A stretch of DNA of 64,000 nucleotides, taken from the NCBI GenBank assembly GCA_021325675.1, contig JAJTCM010000003.1, positions 434,001-498,000 of the forward strand, read 5' to 3'. Under the pieces are notes generated by a model. That model saw only the letters and a program-made list of their open reading frames with translations, did not search any database and was not told the DNA's origin. Shown here one piece after another: positions 8,182-15,843 of the stretch. Each line of letters opens with the position of its first letter. Position 1 is the first letter of the stretch. Made by a program: the position numbers and the translations under genes. The DNA is from Crocinitomicaceae bacterium. Lineage in GTDB: Bacteria; Bacteroidota; Bacteroidia; Flavobacteriales_D; Crocinitomicaceae.

Positions 8182-8772
8182 TTGAAAATTTTCATTAAAA
8201 ACATGGTAAGCAACCGCTGCAAGCTAGTAGTAAAGGAAGAGCTCCGCAAGTTGGGATTGCATTTTATTGTTGTGGATTTAGGTGAAGTGGAGATTATGGA
8301 AGACCTCACCGCCGAGCAACGTGAACAATTAAGAGAAGCCCTCCAGGTCTCGGGCCTGGAACTTATGGATGATAAACGGGCTGTTCTCATCGAAAAAATT
8401 AAAACGGTAATCATCGAGATGGTCCATCATTCAGACGAAATGATAAAAGTGAACTTCTCTGATTACCTGAGTGAAAAACTAAAGCATGATTATACCTACA
8501 TGGCAAACCTTTTTTCGGAGATCCAGGGTATGACAATCGCCCAGTTTATTATCTCGCATAAAATCGAGCGGATTAAAGAGCTTATCATTTACGATGAGCT
8601 GAATATCACGGAGATTGCCTGGAAAATGAATTACAGCAGTGTAGCGCATTTATCCAACCAGTTTAAAAAAGTTACCGGCCTTTCGCCTTCACACTTCAAG
8701 CAATTGAAGGAAAGAAGGAGAAGCCCGCTGGAAGAAATAGGGATGGTCCCGCAAAACCAACAACAAATTTAA
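8182..8772 (+). CDS. AraC-family regulator with heavy-metal-associated-like N-terminal domain
   Basis: A 196-aa protein. The start is taken at TTG 8182 because MKIFIKNMV forms the first strand of an HMA/ferredoxin-like N-domain (about 1-62: MVSNRC, then HFIVVDLGEVEI); ATG 8203 would remove that strand. In relatives as I remember them this loop reads MVCxRC, resembling the CxxC metal site; here the first Cys is Ser10 and only Cys13 remains. Residues about 95-178 are the AraC HTH pair (YMANLFSEIQGMTIAQFI; ITEIAWKMNYSSVAHLSNQF). It is the only DNA-binding regulator in the 7.5-29 kb island, and its own promoter carries the shared 21-bp direct repeat. Inference: master activator of the island. Its signal could be redox, metal or phosphorelay-linked; the sequence does not decide. 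Confidence 0.88.
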   Translation: MKIFIKNMVSNRCKLVVKEELRKLGLHFIVVDLGEVEIMEDLTAEQREQLREALQVSGLELMDDKRAVLIEKIKTVIIEMVHHSDEMIKVNFSDYLSEKLKHDYTYMANLFSEIQGMTIAQFIISHKIERIKELIIYDELNITEIAWKMNYSSVAHLSNQFKKVTGLSPSHFKQLKERRRSPLEEIGMVPQNQQQI

Positions 8773-8845
8773 TAACAGAAACAAAATTCAGCCTGGGATA
8801 ACCCACCTTTTACCCAAGACCATCCTGAAAACTTGAAGTATAAAT

Positions 8846-9220
8846 ATGAACGATGCCACCACTTATATCGATCTTTCTAACCTGAAACGGCTAACCAAAT
8901 CAGACCCCAGTCTTATGATGGAGCTGATTACAGTTTACCTGGAACAAACACCAACTATGATCCAGGTGATCCGGCAAAGCCTTGCGGACAAGAACGGCGA
9001 GCTGCTTAAAGCAACTATCCACAAAATGATCCCATCCCTGAATATTATGGGTGTTGACCCGGGATATGAGCGTTTAGCGCGCAAAGTCCAGGAATATGAC
9101 TACTCGAAAGGATTTACGTCCGAAGTGGAGGATATGGCGCTTAAGCTGGAACAGATTTTTACGGGAATCTGTGTCGAACTTCAGCAGGTTTTCGAAGAAT
9201 TGCAAAAAGAACACAAATAA
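8846..9220 (+). CDS. Orphan histidine phosphotransfer (Hpt) protein
   Basis: A 124-aa all-helical protein with the Hpt core around H59 (ATIHKMIPSLNIMG), flanked by the usual helices (DPSLMMELITVYLEQTP). Hpt proteins carry phosphate between receiver domains. No histidine kinase gene is nearby, so the donor must be encoded elsewhere. The single-domain response regulator 81 bp downstream is the obvious partner. No regulon-type promoter or good TAnnTTTG box was found between the AraC gene and this one, so they are likely co-transcribed. The Hpt assignment is firm; direction of phosphoflow is unknown. Confidence 0.88.
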   Translation: MNDATTYIDLSNLKRLTKSDPSLMMELITVYLEQTPTMIQVIRQSLADKNGELLKATIHKMIPSLNIMGVDPGYERLARKVQEYDYSKGFTSEVEDMALKLEQIFTGICVELQQVFEELQKEHK

Positions 9221-9301
9221 TAAAACCAAAAACAATTTTAAAACTGAAGCTATTACCGAGTAAGTAAAGTAGTAAACAGCACAAAGTAAAACAACCAAAA
9301 A

Positions 9302-9736
9302 ATGAGCAGCACTAGTAAAATTAAGCTTTTCCTTGTCGATGATGATCCGATTTTTTTGAAATCCCTAGAAATTGAATTTCTTCAACATGGAGATTTTGCG
9401 ATCGAAACATACCCGACGGGTGAGCTATGTGTACAAAACCTGGAGAACCAACCGGATGTAATTATCCTGGATTTCCACCTCAACGGGATTGAGCAAGATG
9501 CTATGAACGGACTGGAGACCCTTGACAAAATCAAGGCCTTTAACGAAGGAATCCCTGTCATCATGCTTTCATCACAAGACAAGATTGAGGTAGCCGTTGA
9601 ATGTATGCACCACAAAGCACTGGACTATGTCGTAAAAAGCGAAACCGCCTTTTTCCGATTGCAAAAAATGATTAACTCTGCCTTCGAAATGAAGAAAATG
9701 GCGAAGGAGCTGAATTGGTACGTAAGCCGCATGTAA
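9302..9736 (+). CDS. Single-domain (CheY-like) response regulator
   Basis: A 144-aa receiver with all active residues: acidic cluster D13-D15 (LVDDDP), phospho-acceptor D57 (VIILDFHL), S90/S91 and K112 (YVVKS). A short helix follows, with no DNA-binding or enzyme output domain. It probably acts with the Hpt encoded just upstream, either as phosphate source, sink or a protein-binding output. Together with the membrane-tethered pseudo-receiver and the AraC protein it forms a compact signalling module without a kinase. Preceded by 81 bp with no recognisable promoter, so probably part of the AraC-Hpt transcript. Confidence 0.9.
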   Translation: MSSTSKIKLFLVDDDPIFLKSLEIEFLQHGDFAIETYPTGELCVQNLENQPDVIILDFHLNGIEQDAMNGLETLDKIKAFNEGIPVIMLSSQDKIEVAVECMHHKALDYVVKSETAFFRLQKMINSAFEMKKMAKELNWYVSRM

Positions 9737-9758
9737 TAAGGCTTTCCAACTAAGAATG

Positions 9759-9815
9759 ATGTAATAAATCGATCAATAAATGTAATACCTGAAGCTTCCC
9801 TCCGTCTTAAATTTG
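9759..9815 (+). promoter_or_regulatory. Island regulon promoter 3 (BON gene)
   Basis: Half-sites ATGTAATAAATC (9759) and ATGTAATACCTG (9780) are 21 bp apart; the -7 box TAAATTTG, a full TAnnTTTG match, starts at 9808, 28 bp after the second half-site. A further ATGTAATA at 9731 overlaps the end of the previous gene. No TTTG occurs at -33. This promoter and the one at 14106 defined the pattern. Confidence 0.65.
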
Positions 9816-9849
9816 TTTCCAAGGATCTACCTGGAATAATTCAAGACCT

Positions 9850-10506
9850 ATGAGAAGAAACGATGATTTACAATACGATGTTTCTGAAGCGATACGCTGG
9901 GAACCTCTTTTGAAAGATGCCGATATTCACGTGAGTGCTCAGGATGGGGTTGTTACCTTAACCGGCACCGTCAACAGCTATATCAAAAAGCTCGAGGCTG
10001 AAGATGCTGCAAAACGCATCGCCGGGGTGAAAGCAGTTGTTGATAACATAGAAATCAAATTACATAACACCGAGAATGAGGATGAAGCCCTTACAGGACG
10101 CGTACAGCAGGCCTTGGGGCTCAATTCCTCTGTACCCCACGCCCATCTCACGGTCCATGTACAGGACGGCTGGGTAAACCTTCACGGCGACCTTCCTTCC
10201 CATTTCGAGAAAGAAGCTACACTGAAAACAGTGAAAGGCATTTCCGGCGTCCGGGGTGTTATCAACCATATTAAAATCATTTCTGATCAAACCGACCAGA
10301 TTGAAAAGGACGAAATCGAACGCGCCCTGAAACGCAACTGGGCTGTCAATGAGAAAGACATTGAAGTACAGGTGATCGGAAATGTAGTGAAGCTCCGCGG
10401 CACAGTCGGATCCATCTTCCAGCGTGAAGAAGCGGAAAAAATTGCCCGCAACGCCCCGGGAATCCTGGGGGTAAGCAATGAATTACTAATCGAATACCGA
10501 TTTTAA
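9850..10506 (+). CDS. Triple BON-domain protein (OsmY-like)
   Basis: A 218-aa protein made of three consecutive BON domains (about 1-70, 76-145, 149-218), each with the valine-glycine pattern (VVTLTGTVNSY; WVNLHGDLPSHFE; VVKLRGTVGS) and a final V-x-N strand. BON domains bind phospholipid membranes and occur in OsmY-type osmotic and envelope stress proteins. There is no signal peptide, so it is predicted cytoplasmic, unlike enterobacterial OsmY. It has its own regulon-type promoter and is followed by GH130 and glycosyltransferase genes. Role in envelope stress is inferred from family and neighbours. Confidence 0.9.
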   Translation: MRRNDDLQYDVSEAIRWEPLLKDADIHVSAQDGVVTLTGTVNSYIKKLEAEDAAKRIAGVKAVVDNIEIKLHNTENEDEALTGRVQQALGLNSSVPHAHLTVHVQDGWVNLHGDLPSHFEKEATLKTVKGISGVRGVINHIKIISDQTDQIEKDEIERALKRNWAVNEKDIEVQVIGNVVKLRGTVGSIFQREEAEKIARNAPGILGVSNELLIEYRF

Positions 10507-10513
10507 CAGAAGC

Positions 10514-10545
10514 GGATCCGCCAGGCTGGCAGGTCCCCTTTTTAT
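10514..10545 (+). terminator. Weak hairpin after the BON gene
   Basis: GGATCCGCC (10514) can pair imperfectly with GGCAGGTCC (10528), with loop AGGCT, followed by a short T run. One mismatch and one wobble make it weak. It may only partly terminate, since no promoter of its own was recognised for the next gene. Confidence 0.3.
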
Positions 10546-10602
10546 TTATATACCGGTGATCTTTTTGGTTTGCCGGTAAAAACTAAACCAATTACACACG
10601 TC

Positions 10603-11655
10603 ATGGTGAATGTGACCAAACATGGTATCCTGCTTGAAAAAACAAAGCTGGGCTTTGAGAATGAAGGCGTTTTGAACCCGGCCGCAATCCGGGACGGGGA
10701 ATACGTGCACCTGTATTACCGGGCGGTAAGCAAAGGCAATTACTCAACAGTTGGGTACTGCAAGCTGAAGGGCCCGTTGACTGTGGAAGAGCGAATGGAC
10801 AGCCCGATCATTTTTCCGCAGGCCAAAAACGAGATCCACGGGGTGGAAGATCCCCGCATTTGTAAAATAGACGACCAGTATTACCTCACTTATACAGCTT
10901 ACGACGGTGAGAATGCACTGGGCGCCCTGGCCCTCTCGGAAGACGCGAAAAATTTCCGGAAATGGGGGATTATCACAGCGCAGATCAGCTATATGGAATT
11001 CATCCACCTGGCGAAACTGCGCAAGAAGATCAACCCGAAATATGAACGGATGAACGAGCAGGTGAGGATCCATGAGCACATGCATGACAAATTGTTTCTT
11101 TGGGACAAAAACGTGATGTTTTTCCCGAGACGCATTGACGGAAAATTGTGCATGCTCCACCGTATCAAGCCCGATATCCAGGTAGTACGCTTCGACAAGC
11201 TCGAAGACCTGACCGACCAGTTCTGGCAAAACTACTTCATTCACCTGAGAGAAAATATTGTTATTGACTGCAGATACGATCATGAGTCCAGTTACGTTGG
11301 CGGAGGTGCTCCGCCGATTGAAACAGAACAAGGATGGCTGATCATCTACCATAGTGTGAGGGATACAGTAAAAGGTTACGTGTATTCGGCTTGTGCCGCC
11401 CTGCTCGACCTCGAAACCCTACACGAAATTGCCCGCCTGCCCTACCCCCTGTTCCAGCCTGATCTTGATTGGGAATTAAAGGGATACGTGAACAATGTTT
11501 GTTTCCCGTCGGGCACTGTAATTTTTGATAACACCCTGTATATCTATTACGGGGCAGCTGATAAACGTGTTGCATGCGCTTCTGTGGACCTGACAGAATT
11601 ATTAAATGAATTAATGCTAAATGTAAAACATCATGACAAGGAACAGTTTATTTAA
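10603..11655 (+). CDS. GH130-family glycosidase/phosphorylase
   Basis: A 350-residue five-bladed beta-propeller enzyme of family GH130 (inverting phosphorylases or hydrolases, chiefly on beta-mannosides). Family marks: GVLNPAAIRDGEYVHLYYR near the start, HGVEDPRI, and ESSYVGGGAPPIETEQGWL leading into a YHS motif. An in-frame TTG at 10570 exists; ATG 10603 (MVNVTKHGILLE) gives the expected N-terminus. No signal peptide, so it acts in the cytoplasm. The glycosyltransferase fusion starts at or just after its stop codon, so the two should act on the same glycan. The exact sugar linkage cannot be told. Confidence 0.88.
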   Translation: MVNVTKHGILLEKTKLGFENEGVLNPAAIRDGEYVHLYYRAVSKGNYSTVGYCKLKGPLTVEERMDSPIIFPQAKNEIHGVEDPRICKIDDQYYLTYTAYDGENALGALALSEDAKNFRKWGIITAQISYMEFIHLAKLRKKINPKYERMNEQVRIHEHMHDKLFLWDKNVMFFPRRIDGKLCMLHRIKPDIQVVRFDKLEDLTDQFWQNYFIHLRENIVIDCRYDHESSYVGGGAPPIETEQGWLIIYHSVRDTVKGYVYSACAALLDLETLHEIARLPYPLFQPDLDWELKGYVNNVCFPSGTVIFDNTLYIYYGAADKRVACASVDLTELLNELMLNVKHHDKEQFI

Positions 11656-14011
11656 ATTGAGAGAAAAAGTCTTAAAAATGAAACCGCAAACGACTGTTGG
11701 TGAACAAAACCTCGCGCCCCTGAGACGGGAAAAAACTGGCATTCTGCTGATCAGCTCTTTTCCGCCGAGAGAATGCGGAATTGCAACCTATTCACAGGAT
11801 CTCGTCGGTGCAATCCGAAATAAATTCCGCGGGTCTTTCCGTATCGGGATTTGTGCCCTCGAAGCTGCCGGCGTTAAACATACATATCCCAATGAAGTTG
11901 ACCTGACCTGGGATACCAGCCGCGACGCATCTTATACCGAAATGGCTGAGCAAATCAACAATGACCCGGAAATCCACGTGATCCTCGTTCAGCATGAATT
12001 CGGCCTGTTTGAAGGTAAAAAGGAACAATTGAACCACTTTTTCGATCTGCTCAACAAACCGGCCGTGATTGTATTTCACACCGTTTTGAAAAATCCGGAT
12101 GAAAATTTGAAAGCACATGTGTGCAGACTGGAAAGCAGAGCGAAAGAAATCATTGTTATGACGGATAATTCCGCATCAATCCTACACACGGATTATGGAA
12201 TTTCACAATCAAAAATTTCCGTTATACCGCATGGAACGCACTTGATCGAGAATGAAGAAAAATCCGTTCTTAAAGATAAATATGGTGTTGGCGGACGTAA
12301 AATATTATCCACTTTCGGCTTGCTAAGCTCCGGCAAAAGCATCGAAACAACCCTGGATGCGCTCCCTTCAATTATAGAGCAACATCCTGATGTGCTTTTC
12401 TTGATCCTGGGGAAAACCCATCCGACCATCGTTCAGCGCGAAGGCGAAGCTTACCGTGATATGCTGAAAGCTAAAATCAACGAGCTTGGAATTAATAATC
12501 ACGTGCACTTTGTAAACGAGTTCCTGCCGCTTGCCGACTTATTGGAATACCTGCAGCTGACCGATATTTACCTGTTCACTTCGAAAGATCCGAACCAGGC
12601 TGTCAGCGGGACTTTTTCCTATGCTATCAGCTGCGGCTGTCCGGTAATCTCCACGCCGATCCCGCATGTACGTGAAGTGCTGCAAAATAACGTAGGCTAC
12701 ATCATTGATTTCGGCAATCCTGTGCAGCTGGCGGAAAAAGTCAACCATTTGCTTGGTAACGAAGAACTAATGAAAGCCATGAGCAACAACTGCCTGCACC
12801 ATATGGCTTCTACAGCCTGGGAAAACTCTGCTATTGCACATGCACGCATCTTTCACAAGCACAGCCCGCAAAAAGAGCCTTTGCGTTACTATTTGCCGGA
12901 AATCAAGCTCAATCACGTCAAAAAAATGACAACAGATTTCGGCATCATCCAGTTTTCAAAAATCAACCATCCTGACCTCGACTCCGGCTATACGCTGGAT
13001 GACAATGCCCGGGCGATGGTAGCGCTGTGCCAGTATTATGAGCTGAAGCGTGACGCAAACGATTTGGAATATATCCGCATTTACCTGGACTTCATTCGTT
13101 ATTGCCAGCAGCAGGAGGGCTATTTTTTAAATTACGTAGACGAGGACAAAGCTTTTACAGCACAAAATAACGAAACAAACCTCGCAGATTCCAACGGACG
13201 TGCGATCTGGGCTTTGGGCTACCTGATTTCCCTGGGAAATATCCTGCCGGAAGACCTGGTATCAGATGCAGAGGAAATCCTGCAAAAGGCCCTCGTAAAT
13301 ATCAAAAAAATCCATTCAACCCGTGCAATGGCTTTTGCTGTCAAAGGTTTGTATTACAGGAACACTTACCAGCAATCTGCTTACGATCTCGACCTGATCC
13401 GGGCATTGGCCGATCGCATGGTTCAAATGTATAAACATGAGAAAGACCAGGATTGGCTTTGGTTTGAGAGCTACCTGACCTATGCCAACAGTATTTTGCC
13501 CGAAGCTTTGCTTTGCGCCTGGATGGCTACAGGTGATCCGGTTTACAAGGAAATCGCCAAAACAACATTTGACTTTTTAATCTCCAAAATATTCAGCGGA
13601 AATACGATCCGTGTCGTTTCCAACAAAGGCTGGATGCACAAAAAACAGGAGGTGGAAAAATTCGAAAGGCCGCTTGGCGGTGAACAGCCGATTGACGTTG
13701 CTTACTCAATCCTTGCCCTGAACAAATTCTATGCAATTTTCCATGATACTGATTATCGCGCTAAAATGGAAAATGCACTCAATTGGTTTCTCGGAAACAA
13801 CCATCTCAACCAGGTGATTTACAATCCATGCACCGGCGGATGTTATGACGGCCTGGAAGAAAATTATGTCAACCTGAACCAGGGCGCCGAATCTACTGTG
13901 AGCTACCTGATGGCCCGCTTATGCCTCGAAAAGCTAAACCGCGTCCAAACGAACATGGAGATCTCAACGGATTTCCACAGCAAAGCTGATTTCAAACTGA
14001 TTTCCGCATAA
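11633..14011 (+). CDS. GT4 glycosyltransferase fused to an (alpha/alpha)-barrel glycosidase-like domain
   Basis: A 792-aa protein. Residues about 35-415 are a GT-B, GT4-type glycosyltransferase (ISSFPPRECGIATYSQDLV; VIPHGTHL; FTSKDPNQAVSGTFSYAIS; GCPVIS). Residues about 420-775 are helical and aromatic-rich (LDSGYTLDDNARAMVALCQY; WLWFESYLTYANSILPEALL; CTGGCYDGL), matching six-hairpin glycosidase-like folds. ATG 11633 overlaps the GH130 gene by 23 nt; ATG 11678 is an alternative after an A-rich stretch. The pairing with GH130 suggests combined synthesis and turnover of a mannose-type oligosaccharide. A strong terminator follows. Function of the C-terminal domain is inferred from fold appearance only. 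Confidence 0.85.
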   Translation: MTRNSLFKLREKVLKMKPQTTVGEQNLAPLRREKTGILLISSFPPRECGIATYSQDLVGAIRNKFRGSFRIGICALEAAGVKHTYPNEVDLTWDTSRDASYTEMAEQINNDPEIHVILVQHEFGLFEGKKEQLNHFFDLLNKPAVIVFHTVLKNPDENLKAHVCRLESRAKEIIVMTDNSASILHTDYGISQSKISVIPHGTHLIENEEKSVLKDKYGVGGRKILSTFGLLSSGKSIETTLDALPSIIEQHPDVLFLILGKTHPTIVQREGEAYRDMLKAKINELGINNHVHFVNEFLPLADLLEYLQLTDIYLFTSKDPNQAVSGTFSYAISCGCPVISTPIPHVREVLQNNVGYIIDFGNPVQLAEKVNHLLGNEELMKAMSNNCLHHMASTAWENSAIAHARIFHKHSPQKEPLRYYLPEIKLNHVKKMTTDFGIIQFSKINHPDLDSGYTLDDNARAMVALCQYYELKRDANDLEYIRIYLDFIRYCQQQEGYFLNYVDEDKAFTAQNNETNLADSNGRAIWALGYLISLGNILPEDLVSDAEEILQKALVNIKKIHSTRAMAFAVKGLYYRNTYQQSAYDLDLIRALADRMVQMYKHEKDQDWLWFESYLTYANSILPEALLCAWMATGDPVYKEIAKTTFDFLISKIFSGNTIRVVSNKGWMHKKQEVEKFERPLGGEQPIDVAYSILALNKFYAIFHDTDYRAKMENALNWFLGNNHLNQVIYNPCTGGCYDGLEENYVNLNQGAESTVSYLMARLCLEKLNRVQTNMEISTDFHSKADFKLISA

Positions 14012-14034
14012 AAGTAAATTCACTTTTGGAAAGT

Positions 14035-14071
14035 ATAGCCGGTCGACCTCACTCGACCGGCTATTTTTTTT
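14035..14071 (+). terminator. Rho-independent terminator after the GT fusion
   Basis: A perfect 12-bp stem (ATAGCCGGTCGA with TCGACCGGCTAT), loop CCTCAC, followed by a run of T. It closes the BON-GH130-GT unit. Confidence 0.92.
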
Positions 14072-14105
14072 AAATCTTCCGAAACACTTGTCAGACCTAA
14101 GAAAT

Positions 14106-14162
14106 CTGTAAACAAAACTGCTAATCCTGTAAGCAAAAACAAGGCATTCTACCCCATCTTTG
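14106..14162 (+). promoter_or_regulatory. Island regulon promoter 4 (DUF5670/YtxH/holin run)
   Basis: Half-sites CTGTAAACAAAA (14106) and CTGTAAGCAAAA (14127) differ at one of 12 bases and are 21 bp apart. The -7-like box CATCTTTG starts at 14155, 28 bp after the second. The -7 box is one base off consensus and there is no -33 TTTG, as expected for an activator-dependent promoter. Confidence 0.65.
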
Positions 14163-14257
14163 TAAAAAAGAAAAACCTTTACAAGACAAAAACCGACAGA
14201 AAAAACAACAACTAAATTACCCTGGGAAAAAAACTTACAACGGACAACACCTGCACT

Positions 14258-14415
14258 ATGGGGAATTTTTATATGCGATTGCGATTATCCTGCTATTCAT
14301 TTGGGCGAAAGGATTTATCGGCTATCAACAGGACGGGATAATACACCTTCTGTTATCAGTAGCAATTATCGCAGTCGCAATACGGTTAATACCCTGGAAA
14401 GGAATCTTTGAATAA
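14258..14415 (+). pseudogene. Small DUF5670/lmo0937-like membrane protein with apparent -1 frameshift
   Basis: The frame ending at TAA 14415 encodes a hydrophobic hairpin typical of lmo0937-family proteins (LYAIAIILLFIWAKGFIGY, then GIIHLLLSVAIIAVAIRLI). That frame has no ATG; the ATG that would give the family's MGN-start lies at 14258 in the next frame. The two frames meet in a run of five T at about 14266-14270: one extra T would give MGNFLYAIA and a complete protein of about 52 residues. As written, the ATG frame stops after roughly 27 residues. Either a homopolymer sequencing or assembly error, a real null allele, or slippage-dependent expression. The shared upstream promoter suggests the gene matters, so an error is most likely. 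Confidence 0.7.
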
Positions 14416-14448
14416 ATAATTTGTAACTCAAATAAAAACCAAAATAAG

Positions 14449-14727
14449 ATGGAAAATTCAACAGGCAAAATGGTTGGCGCACTTTTAGTAGGCGCTGCAA
14501 TCGGAGGAATAATCGGTATGCTTTTCGCACCTGACAAAGGAAGTGAAACTCGTAAAAGACTGCTTGCAAAAGGCGGTGATCTGACCGATACGCTTAAAAA
14601 CAAGTTCAACGGATTTATGGAAGATTCTGAAGATGCGTATGATAATGTAAAGCAAAAAGTGAAGGATACAGTTGACAATGTTCAAAAATCAGCTGAGAAC
14701 GTTTCAAAAGCTTATAATAAAGCTTAA
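14449..14727 (+). CDS. YtxH-domain stress protein
   Basis: A 92-aa protein: a glycine-rich transmembrane segment (GALLVGAAIGGIIGMLFAPD) followed by GSETRKRLLAKGG and an amphipathic, charged helix rich in Lys, Asp and Val (DNVKQKVKDTVDNVQK). This is the standard YtxH (Gvp-like) layout, found in general-stress loci of Firmicutes and Bacteroidota. It sits between a DUF5670-like gene and a holin-like gene in the same direction, a common stress-locus trio in Bacteroidota. The molecular role is unknown; membrane association is certain from the sequence. Confidence 0.9.
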   Translation: MENSTGKMVGALLVGAAIGGIIGMLFAPDKGSETRKRLLAKGGDLTDTLKNKFNGFMEDSEDAYDNVKQKVKDTVDNVQKSAENVSKAYNKA

Positions 14728-14755
14728 CCTTAAGTTACCTTTTAAACAAACCGGA

Positions 14756-14784
14756 GTCGGAATGCTTGTCATTCCGGCTTTACT
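14756..14784 (+). terminator. Hairpin between YtxH and the holin-like gene
   Basis: GTCGGAATG (14756) pairs with CATTCCGGC (14770), nine base pairs with one wobble, loop CTTGT, then TTTACTT. The T run is interrupted, so it may act as a partial terminator or processing site. Confidence 0.45.
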
Positions 14785-14798
14785 TAAAATGCAATAAC

Positions 14799-15146
14799 AT
14801 GGAAATCCAGGAAACCATTCAGGAATCAATTCATCCCCTGTTTGATAAATTCGAAGACTATACCAAAACGAGTGTCGAGCTGGCGAAGCTGAAAACTATC
14901 AGCAAAACCGGTGACATCGTTTCAATTATGGCATTTCAGTTGCTTGCTTTTATATTCCTGACCTTGTTTGTGCTGGTAGGATCTTTTGCCCTGGCACTTT
15001 ACCTCGGCACTTTGTTCGGCCATGCATATTACGGTTTTCTGATCGTAACAGGGTTTTACGCCTTTACCTGCATAGTTTTATACCTCTTGAAAAAGCCGGT
15101 CAAATCTATGATCAAGAAAACATTTGTTGTTCACTACCTAGACTGA
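14799..15146 (+). CDS. Holin-like (Phage_holin_3_6 type) small membrane protein
   Basis: A 115-aa protein from ATG 14799. A TTG at 14766 is in frame but lies inside the upstream hairpin. An amphipathic N-terminal helix (FEDYTKTSVELAKLKTISK) precedes two transmembrane helices (about 49-72 and 77-98), then a basic tail. This matches the family named for phage holins but found in bacterial stress clusters with YtxH; no phage genes are nearby, so it is not a prophage remnant. Six nucleotides separate it from the next gene, which should be co-translated. Probable role in membrane or envelope stress; not established. Confidence 0.8.
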   Translation: MEIQETIQESIHPLFDKFEDYTKTSVELAKLKTISKTGDIVSIMAFQLLAFIFLTLFVLVGSFALALYLGTLFGHAYYGFLIVTGFYAFTCIVLYLLKKPVKSMIKKTFVVHYLD

Positions 15147-15152
15147 TTCCAG

Positions 15153-15587
15153 ATGTACGAAATTAAAAACTTAAAAGACCTTGAAAATGCAATCACCGAG
15201 CTGGAAGCAAAACGCGACCAGGACTGGATGGCATTGAAAACACAGCTTTCCGAGACACTCGAAGAGCTCCGTCCTTCCAACCTGCTTAAAAATGCCGTAC
15301 ATGACATCATTGATTCGCCTGATATCCAAAACAGCCTGATCGACAACGCCATTGGTATTTCAACCGGATTTCTGGCTAAAAAACTGGTGTTCGGAGGAAC
15401 AGGCAACCCAATCAGCCGGATTTTGGGCACAATTCTCGAAACCGCAGTTTCAAACCGCGTTTCAAAACATCCGGAAGGCATCAAATCCCTTGGAAAAACT
15501 TTATTCAATAAATTTTTCAGCAACAATGGCCGGCACAATGAAAATGGTCATTCCGCATACAACAAAGGATTAAATGAAGATAAATAA
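15153..15587 (+). CDS. Conserved hypothetical protein of the holin/YtxH cluster
   Basis: A 144-aa protein I cannot assign to a named family. The N-terminus is a charged helix (NLKDLENAITELEAKRDQDW) like that of DUF883- or YtxH-linked proteins; the centre (NAIGISTGFLAKKLVFGG, SRILGTILETAVSNRV) is a moderately hydrophobic, glycine-containing pair of helices; the tail is polar and rich in Asn and His. It starts 6 nt after the holin-like gene and precedes a terminator, so it is the last member of the stress transcript. Likely membrane-associated. Confidence 0.8.
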   Translation: MYEIKNLKDLENAITELEAKRDQDWMALKTQLSETLEELRPSNLLKNAVHDIIDSPDIQNSLIDNAIGISTGFLAKKLVFGGTGNPISRILGTILETAVSNRVSKHPEGIKSLGKTLFNKFFSNNGRHNENGHSAYNKGLNEDK

Positions 15588-15676
15588 TCAACCCGAAATG
15601 TACATATTTTAAACATGACATTAACAGTAAAATGAACTAAAAATTACATCCAACATATAAGTTACTTCCTAAATTG

Positions 15677-15722
15677 AATCCTTGTTATGTTCCACCCGGG
15701 ACATGGCAAGGATTTTATCTTT
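15677..15722 (+). terminator. Long hairpin terminator after the stress run
   Basis: AATCCTTGTTATGTTCC (15677-15693) pairs with GGGACATGGCAAGGATT (15698-15714) over 17 positions including wobble pairs, loop ACCC, followed by TTATCTTTT. It separates the stress genes from the giant adhesin operon. Confidence 0.75.
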
Positions 15723-15752
15723 TATAAAGCTAACAATCTGAACCTGTGAATG

Positions 15753-15809
15753 TTATAATTTTATAAAAAAACGATGTAACATATTACGCGACCATACTTT
15801 TCAACTTTG
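15753..15809 (+). promoter_or_regulatory. Island regulon promoter 5 (giant adhesin operon)
   Basis: Half-sites TTATAATTTTAT (15753) and ATGTAACATATT (15774) are 21 bp apart; the -7-like box CAACTTTG starts at 15802, 28 bp after the second. The box was picked before the half-sites were checked. One base off TAnnTTTG, no -33 TTTG. Confidence 0.6.
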
Positions 15810-15843
15810 TAGTGTAAAATTTCATTCACTTAAACTACGTAAC

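Noticed and set aside
10744-11352. 202-codon minus-strand frame
   Set aside because: Antisense to GH130 signature motifs; no recognisable protein features.
14449-15587. Prophage remnant suggested by the holin-like protein
   Set aside because: No phage structural, lysis or integrase genes; the holin-like family is common in stress clusters with YtxH.
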